Source of the DNA: Macrococcoides bohemicum
GTDB taxonomy: Bacteria > Bacillota > Bacilli > Staphylococcales > Staphylococcaceae
Assembly (NCBI RefSeq): GCF_003259675.1
Contig: NZ_PZJG01000002.1
Location: forward strand, 1-64,000
Direction: 5' to 3'
Length of the DNA stretch: 64,000 bases
The number at the start of each line of letters is the position of its first letter. The stretch's first letter is position 1. Below the pieces are notes generated by a model. That model saw nothing but the letters and a program-made list of their open reading frames with translations, did no database searches and was not told the DNA's origin. Positions 1 through 8,466 of this stretch are shown here, in pieces. The position numbers and the translations under genes were made by a program.

Positions 1-448
1 CCATAATAGTTTGTTTGATAATGCTCTTTGATTGCTTATGGCAATCACTCTTGGGAGTGAACTAAGTTCACTCAAATTATTGGAATTAACGTTGACATAT
101 TGTCATTCAGTTTTCAATGTTCATTTTTCGCGTTACAAGAATTAATGTTACCATAACTCTCAACTCTTTGCAACACTTATTTTTAAGAAGTTTTACACTT
201 GAATGTTCATTTCGTTTCAAGCAGTAATCTTTCTTGCTTTATTATATTACATCGATATGAACATAGTTTCAAGTGCAAGTTTTACACTTTTTCACTTTGT
301 TATTTTCAATGTCTTAAAGCTGTGCATCGCTTGTTTTCAGCGACTTTTATATCTTATCAAGATGGATTGCTTTCGTCAATACTTTTTTAAAACTTTTTTG
401 TTTATTTTTAAATTAATTACGGAATGCTTACTGTTAAGCAAAATAAAA
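1..448 (+). other. Gene-free region resembling rRNA-operon spacer
   Basis: I see no convincing gene here; the short reading frames lack ribosome-binding sites and look like AT-rich noise. Three small stem-loops follow one another: 29-35 with 41-47 (7-bp perfect arms), 46-50 with 55-59, and 55-62 with 66-73 (8-bp perfect arms). The stretch at 92-125 (TTGACATATTGTCATTCAG, then TTTTCAATGTTCATTT) resembles sequence I associate with Staphylococcus rRNA spacers. A variant CACTTGAATGTTCATTTCG follows at 196-214. If right, an rRNA operon or its remnant lies just left of the window. This rests on recollection of the motif only. Confidence 0.3.
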
Positions 449-476
449 CAGCGATTGAACAAGCATTCAATCGCTG
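441..476 (-). terminator. Rho-independent terminator of the MFS gene
   Basis: Perfect 11-bp inverted repeat (CAGCGATTGAA, 449-459 with 466-476) and a six-base loop. On the minus strand it is followed by TTTTATTT. It lies just past the stop of the gene ending at 483. Confidence 0.85.
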
Positions 477-482
477 TAAAGA

Positions 483-1790
483 TTATTGAACCGCCTTATT
501 TTTAAAGACGAATTGATAGACGATGATTAAGAATAAGGCCACTAAAATACCGAATGTCATATTATTATCTATCGTAGTAAATACATTACTGTAATAGAAG
601 AAGGACATAATAATCGATCCAGTTGTTGAACCGATAAACTTAAGTAAACTATAAGTACTCATCATGCTACCTAATTGGTGAGGTGCTGCACTTTCCTGTA
701 TCGTTACAATATTTTTAGTAAATACAGTACCAAAAGATAGGCCCAAAAATGCTGATGCTATCGTTACTGCTATCCCATGATCAAAAATGAATATGATCGA
801 ACTTCCTATAATCATATATAAGAAACTTAATTGATAGACACGTTGTATAGTAAGTTTTGTTTCGAGTGTCTTCAATATAAATGTTGAAAGCAACCAGAAT
901 ATCGAAATCGTAAACGTAGTCAGTCCAGCAAGCAAAGGACTTAATCCCTTTTCTGTCTGAAGGTAAATTGGCAGAAAAATATTTGTCCCCATCATGATAA
1001 TCGCATATAGCATATCCGTACCCATCACGATGCCTATCCTCTTATTAAAAGCTTTCACCGGGATAAATGGTTCATCGATCCTGCTTTCATATTTTATGAA
1101 TATGTTTAATGTCATCATCGCTAATATAAATAAAGCAACGTGAATAAACCAATGTGTTTCTATTAATAATGCACAAAGCAAACTGCCAAGAAAGATATAA
1201 AAGTATATCAATCCTTTAAAATCAAATTTACTTTCCTGTTTCATTTCTTCAAACTTAAAATATTTAATAACAAGGACTATTGCTAAAAGCGCTAACGGTA
1301 CATTGACGTAGAATAAATAACTCCAATTAAGGTAAGTAAGAATAAGTCCACCGAGTATCGGTCCGATGATACTCGAGATACCCCATACAGAACCAACGAT
1401 TCCCATCACTTTATAGCGGTATGGGATTTCAAACGCTATCTTCGGGATGATATTCCCCATCGTCATCATAATTCCTGCACCTAACCCCTGCACTAATCTT
1501 GATGCAAGTAGCATTTCAAATGTAAACGATAGTCCAGATAGCATACTGCCGATAATAAAGACAATAATACCAAGTAGCATTAAACGTTTAGCACCTAATC
1601 GTTTCATCAGTTCTCCAACAATAGGCGTTACGATAACAATTGCTATCATGTAAGTAGTAAAAATCAATGCGAGTGACTGCGTTGCATTTAAATCTTTCCC
1701 AATCGCAGGTGTCGCGAGTGATATTATTGATGTTTCAATCGCACTCATAAACATAATAATCACTAATGCGCTAATCAATCCTCTTTTCAT
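483..1790 (-). CDS. MFS drug:H+ antiporter, DHA2/EmrB-like
   Basis: A 435-residue polytopic membrane protein of the major facilitator superfamily, probably a proton-driven exporter of a small toxic molecule; the substrate cannot be read from sequence. The N-terminus carries an ETSIISLATPAIGKDL segment typical of EmrB/QacA-type exporters. A motif-A-like loop (GELMKRLGAKR) follows near residue 60 and a motif-C-like GSVWGISSIIGPILGG near residues 133-148. Hydrophobic helices fill the whole length. At 435 residues it is shorter than most 14-helix DHA2 members, so 12 helices is equally possible. The start has a GGAGGG site. It is a single gene with its own terminator. Confidence 0.8.
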   Translation of the reverse strand: MKRGLISALVIIMFMSAIETSIISLATPAIGKDLNATQSLALIFTTYMIAIVIVTPIVGELMKRLGAKRLMLLGIIVFIIGSMLSGLSFTFEMLLASRLVQGLGAGIMMTMGNIIPKIAFEIPYRYKVMGIVGSVWGISSIIGPILGGLILTYLNWSYLFYVNVPLALLAIVLVIKYFKFEEMKQESKFDFKGLIYFYIFLGSLLCALLIETHWFIHVALFILAMMTLNIFIKYESRIDEPFIPVKAFNKRIGIVMGTDMLYAIIMMGTNIFLPIYLQTEKGLSPLLAGLTTFTISIFWLLSTFILKTLETKLTIQRVYQLSFLYMIIGSSIIFIFDHGIAVTIASAFLGLSFGTVFTKNIVTIQESAAPHQLGSMMSTYSLLKFIGSTTGSIIMSFFYYSNVFTTIDNNMTFGILVALFLIIVYQFVFKNKAVQ

Positions 1791-1806
1791 CTTATCCCTC
1801 CATAGG

Positions 1807-1840
1807 AAAAATCAGATTAAACTTGCGTCTAATCTGATTT
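1807..1840 (-). terminator. Terminator overlapping the kbaA stop codon
   Basis: An 11-bp arm pair (AAATCAGATTA, 1809-1819 with 1830-1840) followed on the minus strand by a T run. The right arm overlaps the stop codon at 1839-1841. It ends the salA-kbaA unit. Confidence 0.8.
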
Positions 1841-2570
1841 ATCTTTTCTTTCTATTTGATTTCTTTTTCTTATGGGATACAACTTGTGTTGATTTTGACT
1901 GCTTTGTAATCTGTACAGTTTCAGTAACAGGTTCTTCCCATGTACCTCTCGCTATTTTACGCGCTTTACGTTCTTCAAATGATAAACGATTGTACTTTGG
2001 CAGCGATAATAGTTGAAATGCATTACATAACAGCAAACTAAATATCGTGCAATATAGCCACATCATATCTTTTACTTTTAAAAATGGAATCAATTCTACC
2101 GTTGTCATCACGACCATAAAGAACATTGCCGGAATAAATACATTCTTTCCTGTGAGTTTGTTCTTATAAATTGCCACTGCAACACCAAAAATAACGATAA
2201 GCAATGGAATCCAGATAAATTTCAAGATATCTCCGTCCTGTTTACCGAAACGTAAATATCTGAAATATACTAAATCAATAATCGCAAACAATATAATTAC
2301 GACCTGAATAGCATTCCATCCGTTCTTGAATATTCCTTGACCCATTTGATGGATAAAGAGATAAGCAAAAAATGCCAGTTGTGAAATAGATGCAATCAGC
2401 AAACCATATCCCATAAACCATACAAGTGCGGCTAAAAACTCACCCATTTCACCTTTTACTAAGTAAACTGTTAGTTTGTCATATCCGAAAACTAAACTCA
2501 CAAGCACTGTACAAACAAGGCCGATTAATAAAGTAATACCGTAAAATTTACCTAAATTCTTTAAAGTCAC
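1839..2570 (-). CDS. kbaA: KbaA-like (KinB-signalling activation) membrane protein
   Basis: A 243-residue membrane protein with about six hydrophobic segments and a strongly basic C-terminal tail (HKKKKSNRKKR). The sequence and its position directly downstream of salA/mrp match Bacillus kbaA, whose product activates the KinB sporulation kinase. These bacteria do not sporulate, so its role here must differ and is unknown. The start is GTG at 2570, chosen because GAGG lies seven bases upstream. It is separated from the salA stop by 12 bases, so the two are co-transcribed and share the terminator overlapping this stop. Confidence 0.7.
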   Translation of the reverse strand: MTLKNLGKFYGITLLIGLVCTVLVSLVFGYDKLTVYLVKGEMGEFLAALVWFMGYGLLIASISQLAFFAYLFIHQMGQGIFKNGWNAIQVVIILFAIIDLVYFRYLRFGKQDGDILKFIWIPLLIVIFGVAVAIYKNKLTGKNVFIPAMFFMVVMTTVELIPFLKVKDMMWLYCTIFSLLLCNAFQLLSLPKYNRLSFEERKARKIARGTWEEPVTETVQITKQSKSTQVVSHKKKKSNRKKR

Positions 2571-2582
2571 TTTAATACCTCA

Positions 2583-3641
2583 TTACTTTTCTTCTGTTTT
2601 ATTAATAATACGTTCTGCCATATTTAAATAAATTTGACCTAATTGATGATCTTCAGCATAAACTGACGGTGCAAAAGCTTCTTCAGTCCAGTCAGGTTGT
2701 GCAAGTGGTAATTGTCCGATTAATTCTGTATTTAACTCAGATGCCAACTTCTCTCCGCCACCTTTACCAAATACATACTCTTTCTCCCCTGTCACTTTGC
2801 TTTCAAAATATGACATGTTCTCCACTACACCTAATATTTCATGATCAGTATGTAATGCCATAGCACCCGCACGTGCTGCAACAAATGCTGCTGTCGGATG
2901 AGGAGTTGTTACAATAATTTCTTTACTCTTCGGTAACATTGTATGAACGTCGAGCGCCACGTCACCTGTACCCGGTGGTAAATCTAAAAGGATATAATCT
3001 AATTCTCCCCAATTCACTTCCTGGAAGAAGTTATTGATCATTTTACCTAACATTGGACCACGCCAAATGACAGGGGTATTCTCTTCTACGAAAAACGCCA
3101 TTGAAATAACTTTTACCCCGAAACGCTCAACTGGTTTAATTCTATTCCCTTCAATTTCAGGTTTTTCTGAAATACCCATCATATCAGGTACACTAAATCC
3201 GTATATATCCGCATCGACTAACCCAACACGCTTTCCTAATCGTGCTAATGCAACTGCTAAGTTAACAGAAACTGTAGATTTACCTACGCCACCTTTACCT
3301 GAAGCAATCGCAATAAAATTCACTTTATCATCGGGTGAAATTAATCGTTCAATTTCTGATGAAGTTTGACCACGGAATTGTTCTAAAGCTTCATCATCTA
3401 ATTGCTCAAAACGAAGTCCTACAGTATTTGCTCCATTTTCTTTTAATACTTCAACGATCTTCATTTGTAGATCTAGCTGTTCTTGTCCACCAGGTTTAGC
3501 AATTCCAATCTTAACTGAAACATGATTCTTTTCTTCTTTAATAGAAACTTCTTTCACACCGCCAGTTTCTTTCAATGGAATATTCACAACTGGATCATCT
3601 AACTTTTCGATTAATTCAATAACTTGTTCTTTTGTCAGCAC
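2583..3641 (-). CDS. salA: Mrp/ApbC-family P-loop ATPase (SalA type)
   Basis: A 352-residue Mrp/NBP35 family ATPase, either an iron-sulfur carrier or, as in Bacillus SalA, a transcription regulator. An N-terminal MIP18/DUF59 domain (about residues 1-90) is followed by the P-loop GKGGVGKST at 115-123 and the family stretch LDLPPGTGDVALD. After ENMSYF the sequence continues ESKVTGEKEYVFGKGGG, so the CxxC that binds the bridging cluster in many Mrp proteins is absent. As far as I recall, the same segment lacks cysteines in Bacillus SalA. The start is GTG (GAAGGAG upstream). It heads a two-gene operon with kbaA. Confidence 0.85.
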   Translation of the reverse strand: MLTKEQVIELIEKLDDPVVNIPLKETGGVKEVSIKEEKNHVSVKIGIAKPGGQEQLDLQMKIVEVLKENGANTVGLRFEQLDDEALEQFRGQTSSEIERLISPDDKVNFIAIASGKGGVGKSTVSVNLAVALARLGKRVGLVDADIYGFSVPDMMGISEKPEIEGNRIKPVERFGVKVISMAFFVEENTPVIWRGPMLGKMINNFFQEVNWGELDYILLDLPPGTGDVALDVHTMLPKSKEIIVTTPHPTAAFVAARAGAMALHTDHEILGVVENMSYFESKVTGEKEYVFGKGGGEKLASELNTELIGQLPLAQPDWTEEAFAPSVYAEDHQLGQIYLNMAERIINKTEEK

Positions 3642-3742
3642 AATAAACGCTCCTTCTCATTTCTAATAGCTATAGTTTAACAAAAGATTGTCACTTTGTA
3701 TAAATTTATTTCTTATTCTAGATTATATTCTATTAAAAGGGC

Positions 3743-3748
3743 TATAAT
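3743..3748 (+). promoter_or_regulatory. Candidate -10 box for the amylase gene
   Basis: TATAAT at 3743-3748, 65 bases ahead of the amylase ATG and in the intergenic space divergent from salA. No good -35 hexamer was found at 17 bp, so an activator or a weak promoter is possible. Confidence 0.45.
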
Positions 3749-3812
3749 AGATTAGGGATTAAATTGAAAATAATTAAGATATACATATGATACACATTTA
3801 AAGGAGAACACT

Positions 3813-5270
3813 ATGACTAAAAACTACACAATTATGCAATATTTTGAATGGCATTCAAATGATGACGGTAATCACTGGAACAGATTAAAGGATGAAGCTG
3901 CAGCACTCAAAGAAAAAGGATTTGATGCAATCTGGTTGCCACCCGCAACTAAAGCTGACCATGTAACGAATACCGGCTATAGCGTATATGATTTATACGA
4001 CTTAGGAGAATTCGACCAAAAAGGACAGGTTCGAACAAAATATGGCACGAAAGAAGAATTAATCGCAGCAATCGAAGCACTTCATGAACAAGATATTAAA
4101 GTTTATGCCGATGTCGTTCTAAATCATAAGGCAGGTGCTGATGAAACTGAAACAGTACGCGTTGTAGAAGTTGATCCAAATGACAGAAATTACGAAATTT
4201 CAGAACCATTTGATATCGATGCGTTTACAAAGTTCTATTTTCCGGGTCGTAAAAAAAAATACAGTGCATTTGAATGGAACTACACGCATTTCAATGGTAC
4301 TGATTATGACCATCGTACAGGACGAAATGGTATATTTAAAATTTTAGGCGAGAATAAAGACTGGAATGAAAATGTCGATCAGGAAAAAGGTAACTTTGAT
4401 TATCTAATGTTTTCAAATGTTGATTACCAACATCCCGACGTACGTGATGAGACAATCAACTGGGGAAAATGGTTTACTGATACATTAAATATTGATGGTA
4501 TGCGTCTTGATGCTGTTAAACATATCGAGAGTTATTTTATACGTGACTTTGTACACGCAATGCGTGAACATCGCGGACAAGATTTCTATTTTGTCGGTGA
4601 ATTCTGGAATCCGGATCTTGAAGTGAACGAGAACTTTTTAGATGAAGCTGAATATAGCTTAGATTTATTCGATGTAAGACTACACTTTAACTTTAAATCC
4701 GCTTCAGAAGGTGGTGCTGCTTATGATCTACGTCAAATATTTGATGGCACTATAGTTAAAGAGAACCCTGAACATGCAGTAACCTTTGTAGACAATCATG
4801 ATTCTCAACCAGGAGAAGCTTTAGAATCATTTGTTAAAGATTGGTTTAAACAATCTGCTTACGCACTTATCTTACTTCGTGAAGATGGTTTCCCTTGTGT
4901 ATTCTATGGCGATTATTATGGTATCGGTGGAGATCAGCCAATTGACGGTAAACAGATGGCGATTGATCCGTTACTCTATGTCCGTAAATTAAAAGCTTAT
5001 GGCCAGCAAGATGATTACTTCGATCATCCAAATGTTGTCGGCTGGGTTAGACGTGGATATGCCGAAGATAAATCAGGATGTGCTGTCATCATTAATAACA
5101 GTGAACAACCTGCCGAAAAACAAATGTTTATTGGTGAAGATCGTGCCGGACAAACTTGGTATGACTATACCGACACAATTGAAGAAGGTGTAGTCATCGA
5201 TGAAAAAGGTAACGGCATCTTCAAAGTAAATCCAGGCAGTGTGTCTGTATATTGCGAAAAAGAAGCATAA
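3813..5270 (+). CDS. Cytoplasmic alpha-amylase, GH13
   Basis: A 485-residue alpha-amylase that hydrolyses alpha-1,4-glucans to maltooligosaccharides. All four GH13 regions are intact: DVVLNH (100-105), GMRLDAVKH with nucleophile Asp233, VGEFW with acid/base Glu263, and FVDNHD with Asp330. There is no signal peptide, so it should act inside the cell on storage or imported glucan. The C-terminal ~80 residues form the usual beta domain C. AAAGGAGA precedes the ATG. It is transcribed alone, divergently from salA, and ends at a strong bidirectional terminator. Confidence 0.92.
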   Translation: MTKNYTIMQYFEWHSNDDGNHWNRLKDEAAALKEKGFDAIWLPPATKADHVTNTGYSVYDLYDLGEFDQKGQVRTKYGTKEELIAAIEALHEQDIKVYADVVLNHKAGADETETVRVVEVDPNDRNYEISEPFDIDAFTKFYFPGRKKKYSAFEWNYTHFNGTDYDHRTGRNGIFKILGENKDWNENVDQEKGNFDYLMFSNVDYQHPDVRDETINWGKWFTDTLNIDGMRLDAVKHIESYFIRDFVHAMREHRGQDFYFVGEFWNPDLEVNENFLDEAEYSLDLFDVRLHFNFKSASEGGAAYDLRQIFDGTIVKENPEHAVTFVDNHDSQPGEALESFVKDWFKQSAYALILLREDGFPCVFYGDYYGIGGDQPIDGKQMAIDPLLYVRKLKAYGQQDDYFDHPNVVGWVRRGYAEDKSGCAVIINNSEQPAEKQMFIGEDRAGQTWYDYTDTIEEGVVIDEKGNGIFKVNPGSVSVYCEKEA

Positions 5271-5272
5271 TT

Positions 5273-5313
5273 AAAAAGATGACTGATCAATTAAACTGAT
5301 CAGTCATCTTTTT
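5273..5313. terminator. Bidirectional terminator between convergent genes
   Basis: Perfect 17-bp inverted repeat (5273-5289 with 5297-5313) beginning AAAAAGATGACTGATCA, with a seven-base loop. It has A and T runs on its two sides, so it can stop both the amylase transcript and the facing dioxygenase remnant. Confidence 0.9.
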
Positions 5314-5319
5314 CTTTTA

Positions 5320-5641
5320 TTATAAATGTTTCACTTCAGGTAGTGGTTTAACCTGTGATTCAATCCATTCGCGCTTTTCTTCAAGGAATGGCGGTAATGA
5401 AAGACTTTCACCTAATGATTCAAGCGGCTCATTAACATCAAATCCCGGGCCATCCGTTGCAAGTTCTATTAATATGCCTTGTCGCGTTCTAATATAAAGC
5501 GATTTAAATAAATGACGATCTACGAAACCGCTTGATGGTATGTTATTCTCTTTAATAAAATCTATCCACTCTTGTAATTCATCTTCGTCTTTAACACGTA
5601 GAGCAACGTGATGCATGATGTTGTCCCAATATTTTTCTCAT
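5320..5641 (-). pseudogene. Ring-cleaving dioxygenase (MhqO-type) deletion remnant
   Basis: The readable 98-residue frame (5616 to 5320) matches only the C-terminal third of VOC-superfamily ring-cleaving dioxygenases such as MhqO. It starts at MHHVALRVKDEDELQEW and includes GFVDRHLFKSLYIR, ILIELATDGPGF and LPPFLEEKREWIE. Family members are roughly 310-320 residues. A ribosome-binding site AGAGGT and ATG at 5641 open a different frame reading MRKILGQHH, which looks like the true N-terminus. That frame then runs out after 16 codons. The two HH motifs are fused out of frame, so an internal deletion of about two-thirds of the gene has destroyed it. It sits next to a MarR repressor, the usual partner of mhq genes. 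Confidence 0.75.
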
Positions 5642-5681
5642 GATTATCTACCTCTTTTAATTTTAAAATTTTATCTTTAAT

Positions 5682-5702
5682 TTAGATTTAGTTTAAATCT
5701 AA
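5682..5702. promoter_or_regulatory. Palindrome upstream of the dioxygenase remnant
   Basis: Perfect 9-bp arms (TTAGATTTA and TAAATCTAA) with a 3-bp spacer GTT, lying between the MarR stop and the remnant's ribosome-binding site. Its position suits a MarR-type operator for the downstream gene. It differs in sequence from the palindrome ahead of the MarR gene at 6131. Confidence 0.4.
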
Positions 5703-5708
5703 TCATTA

Positions 5709-6119
5709 TTATTTATGTCTTATCTTTCGAAGCAACTGTAATAATTCTTTTTGTTCGTCCTGATCAAGCCCACCGAAAAGTTCTTCCTGCAATGTTGTGT
5801 GTTTAGGTCTCAATGTTTCAACAACGCGTTTCCCTTCGCGGGTTAATCGTATATACTTCACTTTCCACTCCTGAGAACGTTCTATTAACCCATCTGCTTC
5901 TAATTTCTTAAGTAAATGCGTAATATTCCCTTTCGTGACAAACATTAATTCTGATAGTTCATTTTGTGTACATCCAGGATGTGTATCTATTTGATTTAAA
6001 CAATCGAAGTGACTGGATGAATAGCCTGTCTCTTTTAATTGTTCGTTAATTTCTTTCAGAATATCGTTATAGATGCGTGCAATATTAAGCCAGACAAGAT
6101 AACTTCTATTGGGTTCCAT
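5709..6119 (-). CDS. MarR-family transcriptional repressor (MhqR-like)
   Basis: A 136-residue MarR regulator with a central winged helix-turn-helix (roughly residues 50-95: CTQNELSELMFVTKGNITH, then LLKKLEADGLIERS). Such proteins repress genes for detoxification of phenolics, quinones or drugs and release DNA on ligand binding or thiol oxidation. One Cys lies near residue 40 and one near 50. GAGGTGA precedes the ATG. The neighbouring downstream gene is a dioxygenase remnant of the mhqO type, supporting an MhqR-like role. A 30-bp palindrome overlaps its own promoter, suggesting autorepression. Confidence 0.85.
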   Translation of the reverse strand: MEPNRSYLVWLNIARIYNDILKEINEQLKETGYSSSHFDCLNQIDTHPGCTQNELSELMFVTKGNITHLLKKLEADGLIERSQEWKVKYIRLTREGKRVVETLRPKHTTLQEELFGGLDQDEQKELLQLLRKIRHK

Positions 6120-6130
6120 CTTCTCACCTC

Positions 6131-6165
6131 ATTTATCAGTTTAATATTAAACCGATAAATGTCAA
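6131..6165 (-). promoter_or_regulatory. MarR-gene promoter with overlapping operator palindrome
   Basis: On the minus strand: -35 TTGACA (6160-6165), 16-bp spacer, -10 TAAACT (6138-6143). The span 6131-6160 is a 30-bp inverted repeat with 15-bp arms and one mismatch (ATTTATCAGTTTAAT / ATTAAACCGATAAAT). It covers the spacer and -10, which is the expected place for an autorepressor to bind. Confidence 0.7.
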
Positions 6166-6183
6166 TAGACTAGCACTGAAGTA

Positions 6184-6654
6184 CTAGTCGTCTTCTTTAT
6201 TCAAATCTTCACTGTCAGGATAGAATATTTCAGTTAAATAATACAGTAAACTTATGACTGCCAGGATAACAAAGAAATTTATCTTGATATGCTGGTAGTT
6301 AATATGAACACCAAAATAAAACACGATTGTTGATAAACCAATCGTCAATAGATGGAAATACCATCCTTGAAAATATTTATTATCAGATTGCATGCGTTTT
6401 ACGTCATCTAATATATATTCTATGACGACAAACAGGAAATAACCTATCGCAATATATGAACCATAATAGAAACTATTATCCATCACATTCTCATTATACG
6501 TAAATTCAGCCAACCTGAAATATATAAGGATACGACTTAAACCATACATTCCAAACGTAATCATCAAAATAAATGAGGCACCGGAGATTAATACAACTGA
6601 TAAAACAAATAAGATCGTGAACATAGAACCTTTAGAAAATTTAAATTGTTTCAT
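6184..6654 (-). CDS. sepA: SepA-like multidrug-efflux-associated membrane protein
   Basis: A 156-residue protein with about four hydrophobic segments that matches staphylococcal SepA in length and in segments such as GMYGLSRILIYFRL, FTYN, YYGSYI and the C-terminal FYPDS. SepA was reported to affect resistance to antiseptics and dyes in Staphylococcus aureus, but its transport mechanism is poorly understood. The ATG at 6654 is preferred over an upstream TTG because GAGGAGGG lies six bases ahead. It lies upstream of the MarR gene on the same strand with a promoter between them. Confidence 0.75.
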   Translation of the reverse strand: MKQFKFSKGSMFTILFVLSVVLISGASFILMITFGMYGLSRILIYFRLAEFTYNENVMDNSFYYGSYIAIGYFLFVVIEYILDDVKRMQSDNKYFQGWYFHLLTIGLSTIVFYFGVHINYQHIKINFFVILAVISLLYYLTEIFYPDSEDLNKEDD

Positions 6655-6803
6655 CAACTGCCCTCCTCATTATTTTTCCAATTCCCTTTTTTGTGTTAAA
6701 TAATCTAAATATAGATTAACAAAGTATTTCGTTTTTGTGCAAAATAAAATAAACTATGATTCTTTCTGATTATAACTGACGAAAGAAATTATAGATTAAT
6801 TTT

Positions 6804-6839
6804 AAAAGTGCCACACATCAAATTGTGTGACACTTTTTT
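6804..6839 (-). terminator. Terminator of the amidohydrolase gene
   Basis: A hairpin with AAAAGTG/CACTTTT outer pairs and CACACA/TGTGTG inner pairs, interrupted by a single mismatch. It is flanked by T runs and abuts the stop codon at 6842. Confidence 0.8.
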
Positions 6840-6841
6840 GA

Positions 6842-8407
6842 TTAGTTTATATTTTCAGCGTTGTAAATCATCTTTCCATCAATCACTGTACCAGCAACTT
6901 CTACTTTATGTAACTGAAGTCTATCTACTTTAAAAGGATCTTCTTTAAGTATTGTAAAATCAGCTATCTTACCTTCCTCAATCGTTCCATATTCTGATAT
7001 ATTATCTGCAACTTTAGCCGCTTCAGTCGTATAAAGGGATATCGCTTCAAACACACTTAGTGCTTCGACCATATTATAGCCATCACTCTTATCCTCTGCT
7101 GCTTTACGATTTACTGCAGCAGCAATGCCTGACATCGGTCTGAAATCTTCTATCGGACTATCAGAACCTCCTCCGCAAATAATGCCTTTATCAAGTAATG
7201 ACTTCCATGGATAGCTGTAACGGATACGCGAAGTACCAACTCTTTCGATTGCCCATGGAAAATCAGAGGCAACAAACATCGGCTGTATATCACATATTAT
7301 ATTAAGACGCGCCATTCTTTCGATTAAATCTTCTCTTAAGAAACTCACATGAATCAATCTATCTCGCCCACTACGTGGTGGATGAGCTTCTATCGCATCA
7401 AGGACCATTTCAACAGCTTTATCACCTATCATATGTACAGCGATATTTATATCTAAATCTCGCGCTTTTTTCACTTGCTCAGCAAGTTCATCTGGCGTAT
7501 AGATTGCGAGTCCATATGTATCTTCATCACTATACGGTTCACTAAACAAAGCAGTTCTACCGCCCAAAGCTCCATCTGCATAGCATTTCATCGCATCTGG
7601 TCTGAAATAATCATTATAATCAAAATGATATTGAACGACGTCTTCAATGACATCCGTATGACGTAAAATATTTAATCTAAAAGGATTATCTTTATTAATC
7701 ACATTTTGATAAGCATTCAATACATCTTTGAAATCATTATAGTAAGCAAGATCCTCTGTATGAACACCTGTTAAACCTGCTTGAGTAAATTGCTGTACTG
7801 CATATTCAACATGTCCTGTTAGTGACGCTTCATCTTCTATTGATGCAACTTCTAACATTGCTTCCATGGCATTATCATGCACCCAACCGTTCAACATGCC
7901 GTCTACCTTTTCATAATGACCACCTGGCATATCAGCTACATTGTCATTGATATTAAAATACTCAAAAACACTTGAATTAACGATTGCTGCATGTCTGCAA
8001 ACACGCTTGATAATCACCTTCTTGTCAGTGATTGCATCAATATCATCTTTCGTTATTTTATATCCATCTAATTGATTTTCATTGTACCCTTCGCATATTA
8101 AAAAGCTACCGTCATCCATATTTTCAGTTGCATTACGAATCTTTTCGATGATAATCTCTATGTCATCATCATCTTTAAAGTTCACACCTCTCAGTGCAAT
8201 TCCTGTTCCAACAAGATGAATATGAGTATCTACAAAACCCGGAAACATTGCTTTACCGTTTAAATCTATGTATTTAACATCTTTTAATTCCGGTACTTCC
8301 TGATAAATCGCTTTTATGCGATTGCCATCAACAAGCACTGCCTGAACAGTTTCATTATCATGCTTCATTGTATAGATTGGACCGTTAAAATATAATTCCA
8401 AGATCAT
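6842..8407 (-). CDS. Metal-dependent amidohydrolase, YtcJ-like
   Basis: A 521-residue member of the amidohydrolase superfamily (amidohydrolase_3/YtcJ group), a TIM-barrel hydrolase with a metal centre. The first metal motif is FVDTHIHLVGTG at about residues 57-68. A lysine/carboxylate region, HVSFLREDLIERM, and the C-terminal GGGSDSPIEDFRPM supply further ligands. The ends (MILELYFNGPIYTM and DGKMIYNAEN) form the small beta-sandwich seen in these enzymes. The substrate is unknown. GGAGGG lies just ahead of the ATG. It is a single gene with its own terminator. Confidence 0.82.
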   Translation of the reverse strand: MILELYFNGPIYTMKHDNETVQAVLVDGNRIKAIYQEVPELKDVKYIDLNGKAMFPGFVDTHIHLVGTGIALRGVNFKDDDDIEIIIEKIRNATENMDDGSFLICEGYNENQLDGYKITKDDIDAITDKKVIIKRVCRHAAIVNSSVFEYFNINDNVADMPGGHYEKVDGMLNGWVHDNAMEAMLEVASIEDEASLTGHVEYAVQQFTQAGLTGVHTEDLAYYNDFKDVLNAYQNVINKDNPFRLNILRHTDVIEDVVQYHFDYNDYFRPDAMKCYADGALGGRTALFSEPYSDEDTYGLAIYTPDELAEQVKKARDLDINIAVHMIGDKAVEMVLDAIEAHPPRSGRDRLIHVSFLREDLIERMARLNIICDIQPMFVASDFPWAIERVGTSRIRYSYPWKSLLDKGIICGGGSDSPIEDFRPMSGIAAAVNRKAAEDKSDGYNMVEALSVFEAISLYTTEAAKVADNISEYGTIEEGKIADFTILKEDPFKVDRLQLHKVEVAGTVIDGKMIYNAENIN

Positions 8408-8466
8408 CCCTCCAAATAAAAAAAGATATACTAATTAATATTAGTATACCTTAATTATCTGAAGAT

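Noticed and set aside
199-505. Two overlapping plus-strand frames of 63 and 100 codons
   Set aside because: No ribosome-binding site, composition of AT-rich noise, and one runs across the terminator and into the end of the MFS gene.
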